Of a DNA stretch of 9,332 nt, positions 1 through 4,830 are shown one piece after another. The stretch covers positions 1 through 9,332 of the forward strand of contig JAISFT010000087.1 of NCBI GenBank assembly GCA_031263435.1. Direction: 5' to 3'. Below the pieces are notes generated by a model. The model was not told the origin of the DNA, searched no databases, and worked only from the letters and a program-made list of their open reading frames with translations. Every line of letters starts with the position of its first letter. Positions within the stretch are counted from its first letter, which is position 1. Origin of the DNA: Treponema sp. Its GTDB lineage: Bacteria; Spirochaetota; Spirochaetia; Treponematales; Breznakiellaceae. A program made the translations under genes and the position numbers.

Positions 1-15
1 CATGAGGAGTAAATA

Positions 16-405
16 ATGAGCCGGGGAATTTTATCCGCCAGCGTTATGCCCAGTATCGGATACGCCATGAGCGCGGGCAAATCTGCCCTGGGGGGCAGAA
101 TGTCCCTGCCTGTGGCTCCCTCTCTGTATATTTACTCCCAGTTTCGCCACGTCTCCGGGGTCCCGGCGCCGGAAGGTACCCGGGGAGTGACCATCAATAA
201 GCTTAAAATTCTGGATGTTCTTATCGAACAGCTTGGGAAAATCAAAAAACAGGGGATTTCCGGCACGGAAAACATCTCCGATGAACGGATCGACGCCCTT
301 ATCGAACAGTACGAGCAGCAGATCCGGTCCGCCAGCGCTGCGTCTCAAGCCGCATCTTTCAGCCCCATGCCCCAGGCCGGGGCGATATTCAACCTGGTAG
401 CCTGA
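16..405 (+). CDS. Conserved-looking hypothetical protein, 129 aa
   Basis: The protein has no signal peptide, membrane span or catalytic motif that I recognise, and I cannot give it a function. The ATG follows a clear ribosome-binding site (GAGGAG at 4-9, six-base spacer). The N-terminal third is rich in Ser, Gly, Ala and Met. Around residues 38-45 there is an aromatic stretch (YIYSQFRH), then a Pro/Gly-rich turn (VPAPEGTRG). Residues 60-105 are probably two charged amphipathic helices (INKLKILDVLIEQLGKIKK, then DERIDALIEQYEQQI). The C-terminus is Ala/Ser-rich. Bases 3-5 (TGA), 10-12 (TAA) or 14-16 (TAA) could end an upstream gene outside the window, so it may be the last gene of an operon entering from the left. 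It converges with the XRE regulator, leaving 31 bases between the stops. Existence is well supported; function is unknown. Confidence 0.75.
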   Translation: MSRGILSASVMPSIGYAMSAGKSALGGRMSLPVAPSLYIYSQFRHVSGVPAPEGTRGVTINKLKILDVLIEQLGKIKKQGISGTENISDERIDALIEQYEQQIRSASAASQAASFSPMPQAGAIFNLVA

Positions 406-414
406 GCGTAAAAA

Positions 415-426
415 GTGCTTGGCACC
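415..426. repeat. REP-like short palindrome, left copy
   Basis: GTGCTTGGCACC lies between the convergent stops of the 129-aa protein and the XRE regulator. GTGC and GCAC pair around a three-base centre. Its core differs by one base from the palindrome at 1921-1935. An overlapping perfect palindrome, CACCGGTG, covers 423-430. Similar short imperfect palindromes are often dispersed repeats, but one pair in one window cannot prove that. Confidence 0.4.
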
Positions 427-436
427 GGTGGGCGCA

Positions 437-820
437 TCAGGTAAAGTCGCCTGAGTCTTTTGCCTTGTCAAATTGAATATTGATAGTATTAATAACGTTA
501 TTCTGCAGCGAAATAAGACTTTTCAATGACGAGCGGGGGGGATTCCCGGCCGTTTCGCCGCTTTCCGGAACCAAAAGCTGATATGCGTCAACGTGGAGGG
601 CGCTTGCCAGTTTGGTCATGGTGAGGGCGCTTACCCACCTCCGGCAGCCTTCAATATCGTTCAGGGTTTGCGCCGACAAATCGGCCTTTTCTGCAAGTTT
701 TTCCTGGGAATACCCCAAATTTTTCCGGTATTTCTTGATGTTACCGGCCAGGATTCTCCGGATAGGCTCTAAATCTGCCTTCATGCTGAAAATTTTAAGA
801 GAAACAGGGGGATTGAACAC
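437..820 (-). CDS. XRE-family helix-turn-helix transcriptional regulator, 127 aa
   Basis: This is a small cytoplasmic DNA-binding protein. Residues about 25-85 form a typical lambda-repressor/Cro-type HTH_3 domain: IKKYRKNLGYSQEKLAEKA, then LSAQTLNDIEGCRRW as the recognition-helix region, then LTMTKLASALHVDAYQLL. The C-terminal 40 residues are unlike any ligand or peptidase domain I know; they contain a polar helix (SLISLQNNVINTINIQ) that could mediate dimerisation. The start is uncertain. GTG at 820-818 gives 127 residues, ATG at 784-782 gives 115, and neither has a good Shine-Dalgarno site; both keep the whole HTH. The gene is divergent from the outer-membrane protein gene, and the spacer carries an inverted ACTTGCTT/AAGCAAGT motif. 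Autoregulation and control of the neighbouring exported-protein genes is therefore plausible but inferred. Confidence 0.88.
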   Translation of the reverse strand: MFNPPVSLKIFSMKADLEPIRRILAGNIKKYRKNLGYSQEKLAEKADLSAQTLNDIEGCRRWVSALTMTKLASALHVDAYQLLVPESGETAGNPPRSSLKSLISLQNNVINTINIQFDKAKDSGDFT

Positions 821-860
821 TTGCTTTTTTATTTACTGAATGGTATTGCTTTAAGCAAGT
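819..860. promoter_or_regulatory. Candidate operator in the regulator/outer-membrane-protein divergent spacer
   Basis: ACTTGCTT (819-826) and AAGCAAGT (853-860) are exact inverted copies. A further half-site at 846-851 makes the inner palindrome TTGCTT-T-AAGCAA (846-858). A plus-strand -10-like TATTAT (860-865) and a minus-strand -10-like GATAAT (866-861) abut the right half-site. No convincing -35 was found for either. Repression by the adjacent XRE protein is an inference. Confidence 0.4.
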
Positions 861-936
861 ATTATCTGATCCGGCAATGGGAAACCTTGTCCTTTCAGAC
901 GGGCACATCAAAAGGGGGCTTGAAGGGTCAAGCCTT

Positions 937-942
937 AAGGAG
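937..942 (+). promoter_or_regulatory. Ribosome-binding site fixing the start of the beta-barrel protein
   Basis: AAGGAG lies seven bases before ATG 950. It decides for that ATG, which opens directly into a signal peptide, and against the longer reading frame from TTG 821, which has no RBS and would add 43 residues ahead of the signal peptide. Confidence 0.75.
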
Positions 943-949
943 TGTAAAC

Positions 950-1507
950 ATGGCAAAGAGAATCGCATTGGGGCTGCTGGTACTGGCAGCCATCACCGGT
1001 GTCCTGGGAGCGCAGAATGCCCCGGCGGCGAAAGCGGCCGTAAGCCTGGACCTGTTTCCTCTGTTCAAGGGCATTATCTGGTCGGACAGCGATGCGGACA
1101 ACTCGCTGTTCGCCCTTGCGCCGAGTTTCGAGTACTTGATACACCCCCATTTCACCCTGGGCGCGGCCGTGGACCTCTATTTCGGTGAGGCCGTGAAGAT
1201 CGACATCTTCTACTTCGGCCTTGCTGCACACGGGCGCTGGTATCCGCTATCATCCGGTCTGGACAAGCTCTTTATCGACACGGGTCTGGGCTTCAATGTG
1301 TTTTCGCTGGACGGGGAAACCGATTCGAAAAAAGGCGGTTTTGCCGGGATCACCATGTCCCTCAAGGCGGGCTACAAGCTGATGTTCAACTCCAGATTCT
1401 TCCTTGAGCCGTCCATGGCCTTTGTCTACGCGAAGACGCCAAGCTCGGCCTCCGTCCCTACACCCCTTGGCTGGCAGCCGGGTCTGAGCATAGGCGGCGC
1501 ATTTTAA
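950..1507 (+). CDS. Outer-membrane beta-barrel-like exported protein, 185 aa
   Basis: This is an exported protein of unknown specific role, probably a small outer-membrane barrel. Residues 1-21 (MAKRIALGLLVLAAITGVLGA) form a Sec signal peptide, with likely cleavage before QN. The mature part shows alternating hydrophobic/polar segments typical of beta strands, often paired by short polar turns: VSLDLFPLFKGIIW, FTLGAAVDLYFGE, KIDIFYFGLAAHGRWYPL, KLFIDTGLGFNVFSL, AGITMSLKAGYKLMF, FFLEPSMAFVYA. It ends in GLSIGGAF; a C-terminal aromatic residue after such a strand is the usual BAM recognition signal. At 185 residues it fits an eight-stranded OmpW/OmpX-like size class, but no family was assigned. 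Eleven bases separate it from the lipoprotein gene, whose RBS begins at its stop codon, so the two are probably co-transcribed and may be regulated by the divergent XRE protein. Confidence 0.82.
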   Translation: MAKRIALGLLVLAAITGVLGAQNAPAAKAAVSLDLFPLFKGIIWSDSDADNSLFALAPSFEYLIHPHFTLGAAVDLYFGEAVKIDIFYFGLAAHGRWYPLSSGLDKLFIDTGLGFNVFSLDGETDSKKGGFAGITMSLKAGYKLMFNSRFFLEPSMAFVYAKTPSSASVPTPLGWQPGLSIGGAF

Positions 1508-1518
1508 GGAGGTGAAAA

Positions 1519-1920
1519 ATGAAACGATTTGCGGTAGTTTCCGGGGCGATCCTGACGGTTATGGTTTTGGCGTCCCTTGCCGCGTGCAGCGGCGGAATCT
1601 TTCTTGACCCCGGTCATGATGCTTCTGGTTTTACCGGCGGAGGCGAAGGCAGAGGAAGCGGAAGCGGAGACGGCGCGAACAGCGGCGGGAATTCTTTTGC
1701 CGGCGTTTGGGAATCCGATACCAGTGGTGAAACGCTCACACTCTATACCGATTTGAAAGGTTTATATGGGTATTATGATAGCGGTCAGTGGGCTAGTGAC
1801 CCGCTAACGTATACCTATAGTGGGAATACGATCACCATAACAATGGACGGCAAATCAGCAACAGGAACCATTGTGAATGGAAAGCTCCATTTCATAAATG
1901 ATACGTGGACCAAAAAATAA
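1519..1920 (+). CDS. Small lipoprotein with lipocalin-like beta domain, 133 aa
   Basis: This is a lipid-anchored envelope protein of unknown function. The signal peptide (1-22) ends in a lipobox, L20-A21-A22-C23, so Cys23 should be acylated. Residues about 37-58 are a Gly/Ser linker. Residues 60-128 look like a small all-beta domain with a GxW motif (GVW, 62-64) followed by strands ETLTLYTD, LTYTYSG, TITITMD, TGTIV and KLHFI. This resembles the lipocalin-like domains common in bacterial lipoproteins but is too short for a confident family call. A strong RBS (AGGAGGTG) starts next to the upstream stop codon, so translation with the beta-barrel gene is probably linked. The first half is GC-rich while the last ~180 bases are clearly AT-richer, suggesting a mosaic or recently acquired domain. 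A GTGCCTGGCAC palindrome begins immediately after the stop. Confidence 0.82.
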   Translation: MKRFAVVSGAILTVMVLASLAACSGGIFLDPGHDASGFTGGGEGRGSGSGDGANSGGNSFAGVWESDTSGETLTLYTDLKGLYGYYDSGQWASDPLTYTYSGNTITITMDGKSATGTIVNGKLHFINDTWTKK

Positions 1921-1935
1921 TGGTGCCTGGCACCA
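1921..1935. repeat. REP-like short palindrome, right copy
   Basis: TGGTGCCTGGCACCA is a perfect seven-base-arm palindrome around one central T, directly abutting the lipoprotein stop codon. No T-run follows, so it is a poor intrinsic terminator. Its core nearly repeats the sequence at 415-426 on the other side of the XRE/barrel/lipoprotein block. Confidence 0.5.
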
Positions 1936-1948
1936 AATTTGGGGGCGT

Positions 1949-2050
1949 TGCGGGGGCGGAAAGCCGGCGGCCGCCAGCCCCCGCAGAGGGGGTAGGCCGG
2001 GACCTTGGCCCGGCCGCAGGGGGAGACTTCCCCCTGAAAAAAAACAGGGG
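1949..2050. repeat. Cluster of adjacent GC-rich hairpins between convergent genes
   Basis: Three stem-loops lie in tandem. TGCGGGGGC (1949-1957) pairs with GCCCCCGCA (1977-1985), enclosing GGCGGCCGCC. GGCCGGG (1995-2001) pairs with CCCGGCC (2009-2015). CAGGGGGA (2017-2024) pairs with TCCCCCTG (2029-2036). The last right arm can instead pair across an A8 tract with CAGGGG (2045-2050). None is followed by a T-run on its own strand, so they are not canonical terminators, although they could still stop or stabilise the convergent transcripts. A non-coding dispersed repeat is possible. Confidence 0.5.
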
Positions 2051-2064
2051 ACAAAAATCCTTAC

Positions 2065-2091
2065 AGGTTTATTCTGATTAGGTTTATTCTG
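2065..2091. repeat. 12-bp direct repeat, 3-bp spacer
   Basis: AGGTTTATTCTG occurs at 2065-2076 and again at 2080-2091, separated by ATT. It lies just beyond the stop of the 767-aa protein gene and is AT-rich compared with its surroundings. The purpose is unknown; a binding site or a replication-slippage or insertion scar are possible. Confidence 0.6.
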
Positions 2092-2096
2092 CGGCC

Positions 2097-4400
2097 TTAC
2101 CTGGCGTGCTCTATCAGTGTGGAAACGGGGACCATGGTATAGCCGGAGCGGACGAGGGCGTCCAGGAGGACGTTGAGCCGGAGGAAGAGGTAGTCCGAGC
2201 GGCCGCCGGAGAGGGCGCCAAGCCGTATGGGGATGATGGAGCCGGGGCGTTTGTCTTCCATGACCCGGTCGATCATATCGGCGGCGGGGTACTGGGAAAC
2301 TCCCAGGCGGCGGGCGTCTTCCCGGCTTACCCAGTCCATGGGGTCCACGTCCCGGCCGGAGCTGCGGTAACCTACCTGGGCGGCGGCTTCGGCAATTTCC
2401 GCTGAATTGACATAGTAGGGGGGGTGCCAGAGCAGGGCAAGCTCCCCTCCGCTGGCCCGGTAGAATTCGTCTTCGTTCCGCGCCAGGCCCCGGGAAATAA
2501 AATCCGCGCCGATGCGGAAGCGGGCATCGGACAGGTCGATGGGGGCAAAGAACATGGACGCGGTTTCGTGGCCCGCCCTGGCGATGATCCGGGCGGCTTC
2601 GGGGTAGCGGCGGATAAATTCTCCGTTAAGGAAAAAGGTGGCCCTGATGCCGAAACGGCGCAGGGCGTCCAGCGCCTGGGGAAGGCCGGTAATGTCATCG
2701 TACAGATCAAAACAGAGGGCTATTTCCCGCAGGCCGGTCCGCAGGCCGTGGGTAAAGACCCCCTCTACGGTCTGCGGCAGTTCCCTGGCGGGGGTTTCCC
2801 GCTGGTACTGGATGCCCGGCACCAGCGCCACGGTCCCCACGCCCGCGGTGTTACGGATCATCGGCAGGTTTTCGTAGGGACCAAAAATCTGGGTTTCCAG
2901 GTAGACCCGGTAACGGCCGGAGACCTGGGAAGCTCCGCGGCGCTGAAGGTTGGGGGCCTCTACCCAGGGGGAAAGGCCGTCGGTAACAAACCAGACTCCG
3001 CCGCTCTGGGCCAGAATCCGGGGCAGCGCTCCGCTGCGGTCCTCGAAGGCATAGTCCGAAATTCCCGCCAGGCATATCAGGCTGCGGGTCCCGGAAACCT
3101 GGACCCGTTCTATCCGCCGGTCATCGCCGGTAACAAATTCCTCGTTACTGATCCAGAAACAGGAAAAGGCGGGGCGGGAGCTGACGGTCCGCTGAATCCG
3201 CCAGTTGATGTAATCGTAGAGGACGATGCCCTGTTCCCCCCAGAAAAGGGCCCGGGTACCATCGGGCGAAAGGACCCCGCCGAAGCCGGGGGGGGCCTCC
3301 AGGGGAACGAAGGCCATGCGTTCCGTGGGGCTGTTGAGTCCGGGGACGCTGTCTGTCTGGGGGCTCAGCCGGTACACCAGGGTAACGGGGCCTTCTTCCC
3401 GCATGACGCTGGCAATTATTGTCAGGGTTCCCGACGGGGCCCAGAGGACGTTCATGTCGTAGCTGCACTGGGGGATCACCAGATAGGGCAGGCTTGCTTC
3501 GGCGGTGTTAAAATCGTCCATCTCCAGGGGATAATAAAAAATATTCCGCCCCCCCTTGGAAAAGAGGACGGACCGGGCGTCGGGGGCAATCCAAAAGCGG
3601 TCGAAATTCCCGTCAAAATCGAAGGGGATCTTCCCGGATACGGCGCCGATTTCCAGAAAATCCGCATAGAGGGTCCGGGCAAAAAGTTCCGAGCCCCGGA
3701 CTTTGAATACGGTGGCCCCTTTCAGGTAAAAGAAATCGCCGTTGCGGCTCCAGGAAACGGAATTGATGGTTCCTTCGCCAATAAACCGGTACCGGTCGTC
3801 CACCACGATGGTTTGGGAGGGATTGACGGTGTAGTAGTAGAGTTTACCCTGCAGGGCATAGACGAAGACCCGGGAATCGGGACTCCAGCACGCGGGGAAC
3901 TGGTCCGCGGGCCGCTCTATGTCCAGGGCTACGATTTTTTTCTCCCCAAGCTGGGTATCGATGAGGATCAGGTTTCCGTAGGCGGGGCTTACGGGTTCAA
4001 CGTAGAGGAGCCAGCGGCCGTCCTGGGAGGCGGCCATGTCCTCTACCCGGCCGCCGGTGACGGCCTTTCCCGATACAAACGATGGGAAGCCTGTTACCGC
4101 CAGGGGCAGGCCCCCGGCCAGGGGGATACGCAGGGCGCCGAAGCCATTCCGCACCTGGATAAGCCTGCCGTTGGCGATGAGTTCCATGTGTTCGGGGAAC
4201 ACGGTCAACTGGGTAAGGGCCAGGTCCGTCAGCCGGGAAATAAACAGGGCGTTCTGGGAGGGGAAACCGGGCTGAACGATGTCGGCCCGGAAGAGGAGCC
4301 GGTTATCATCGGAAAGATCGAGGCCCCCAAAGCTGACCAGCGCCGCCAGGGGCTGCAGGATCGTAAGCAGCAGAACCGGCGCAAGGAAACGAAATTTCAT
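2097..4400 (-). CDS. Exported TolB/WD40-like propeller protein fused to a degenerate NodB-type polysaccharide deacetylase domain, 767 aa
   Basis: This is a secreted or periplasmic protein with a signal peptide (residues 1-20). Residues about 30-500 hold repeated TolB/PD40-type propeller motifs: SPDSRVFVYA (173-182), SRNGDFFYLKG (218-228), APDARSVLFSKG (272-283), APSGTLTIIA (321-330) and SPDGTRALFWG (378-388). Residues 557-762 follow the NodB fold: REIALCFD (558-565), GIRATFFLNGEFIRRYPEAA (584-603), GHE (610-612), WHPPYY (658-663), DVDPMDW (684-690) and a final VPVSTLI. Only fragments of the active site remain. The TFDDG motif reads CFDLYDD, and the metal-binding H-x-x-x-H positions after GHE are Met616 and Pro620. 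The late L-x-H motif reads IPIRLG. It therefore probably binds glycan or peptidoglycan rather than deacetylating it. The ATG overlaps the upstream stop (ATGA, 4400-4397), and no independent RBS is seen, so translation is likely coupled to the 78-aa gene. Confidence 0.88.
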   Translation of the reverse strand: MKFRFLAPVLLLTILQPLAALVSFGGLDLSDDNRLLFRADIVQPGFPSQNALFISRLTDLALTQLTVFPEHMELIANGRLIQVRNGFGALRIPLAGGLPLAVTGFPSFVSGKAVTGGRVEDMAASQDGRWLLYVEPVSPAYGNLILIDTQLGEKKIVALDIERPADQFPACWSPDSRVFVYALQGKLYYYTVNPSQTIVVDDRYRFIGEGTINSVSWSRNGDFFYLKGATVFKVRGSELFARTLYADFLEIGAVSGKIPFDFDGNFDRFWIAPDARSVLFSKGGRNIFYYPLEMDDFNTAEASLPYLVIPQCSYDMNVLWAPSGTLTIIASVMREEGPVTLVYRLSPQTDSVPGLNSPTERMAFVPLEAPPGFGGVLSPDGTRALFWGEQGIVLYDYINWRIQRTVSSRPAFSCFWISNEEFVTGDDRRIERVQVSGTRSLICLAGISDYAFEDRSGALPRILAQSGGVWFVTDGLSPWVEAPNLQRRGASQVSGRYRVYLETQIFGPYENLPMIRNTAGVGTVALVPGIQYQRETPARELPQTVEGVFTHGLRTGLREIALCFDLYDDITGLPQALDALRRFGIRATFFLNGEFIRRYPEAARIIARAGHETASMFFAPIDLSDARFRIGADFISRGLARNEDEFYRASGGELALLWHPPYYVNSAEIAEAAAQVGYRSSGRDVDPMDWVSREDARRLGVSQYPAADMIDRVMEDKRPGSIIPIRLGALSGGRSDYLFLRLNVLLDALVRSGYTMVPVSTLIEHAR

Positions 4401-4633
4401 GAAATGACACCGGAGGGGACGGGGGTCCGGGGGCTGGAACGAGCCCGGCCGTTCAGGAGGAGTATTTCATCCAGATCCTGCTCCAGTTTTTCCAGAATCT
4501 CCTCCAGTTCCCGAATACGCCGCAGGGAATAACGGACCTTCCGGTCAAAGAGCCGGGAACAGGCAGTGTCCAGTATGGACTCAAACGAATCCGCAAGGGC
4601 CCCGGGGATGCTCTGCTGTTCTTCGGCGTTCAT
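4397..4633 (-). CDS. Small coiled-coil protein, 78 aa
   Basis: This is a small, probably cytoplasmic protein of unknown function. There is no signal peptide or membrane span. Residues 34-60 form a convincing coiled coil, with hydrophobic positions at 40, 43, 47, 50, 54 and 57 in regular 3-4 spacing inside a Glu/Asp/Arg-rich helix (RRIRELEEILEKLEQDLDEI). The N-terminal 30 residues are acidic to mixed; the C-terminal tail is Pro/Ser/Arg-rich and probably disordered. ATG 4633 is preceded by AGGA (4640-4637). Fifteen bases separate it from the stop of the small membrane protein, and its own stop overlaps the next start by four bases (ATGA). It sits in the middle of an apparent four-gene envelope operon and could be a scaffold, but that is inference from position. 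Confidence 0.72.
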   Translation of the reverse strand: MNAEEQQSIPGALADSFESILDTACSRLFDRKVRYSLRRIRELEEILEKLEQDLDEILLLNGRARSSPRTPVPSGVIS

Positions 4634-4648
4634 GATTCCTGCACACTT

Positions 4649-4774
4649 TTACTGATTGGCGATGAATTCAGCGGGGGTTCCGGGGCTCTTTATTTCCCCC
4701 CCGGCGTTCTCATACGCTCTGATAAAGATAACTACCGCAATAAAAAAAATTAAAATAAGTACCAAATTACGCAC
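4649..4774 (-). CDS. 41-aa single-span membrane protein, GTG start
   Basis: This short gene is easily missed. It reads on the minus strand from GTG (4774-4772) to TAA (4651-4649). Residues 4-18 (LVLILIFFIAVVIFI) are an uninterrupted hydrophobic segment after MRN, followed by Arg19. The tail of about 22 residues is polar and rich in Gly, Pro and Glu. GGAGG on the minus strand (4783-4779) precedes the GTG by four bases, the best Shine-Dalgarno match in this operon. It fills the space between the M23 gene (stop at 4831) and the coiled-coil gene (start at 4633), with only 15 bases to the latter. It could anchor or modulate the M23 enzyme or the coiled-coil protein; no family is recognised. The span length and RBS argue for a real gene; conservation is untested. 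Confidence 0.65.
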   Translation of the reverse strand: MRNLVLILIFFIAVVIFIRAYENAGGEIKSPGTPAEFIANQ

Positions 4775-4777
4775 GTT

Positions 4778-4783
4778 TCCTCC
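4778..4783 (-). promoter_or_regulatory. Ribosome-binding site of the 41-aa membrane protein
   Basis: On the minus strand the sequence reads GGAGGA, then AAC, then GTG. The match to the anti-Shine-Dalgarno is strong for a place where no longer gene begins, and it is the main reason for calling the small reading frame and its GTG start. A nine-codon frame from ATG 4793 overlaps it in another frame and is ignored. Confidence 0.65.
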
Positions 4784-4830
4784 AGAGGTTCATGAAGGGA
4801 CCGGAGATCTCATCTATAACCATCGTAATG

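Noticed and set aside
821..949. N-terminal extension of the beta-barrel protein from TTG 821
   Set aside because: It has no RBS, would bury the signal peptide 43 residues inside, and runs through the putative operator; ATG 950 has AAGGAG at good spacing.
1995..2036. Intrinsic terminators for the convergent genes
   Set aside because: The stems are strong, but the plus strand continues into an A-run and the minus strand has no T-run after either stem, so they do not meet the usual terminator pattern.
2424..4532. Plus-strand open frame of 702 codons
   Set aside because: It is antisense to the propeller/deacetylase and coiled-coil genes, is Gly/Pro/Asp-rich without domains, and arises from GC-rich codon use on the other strand.
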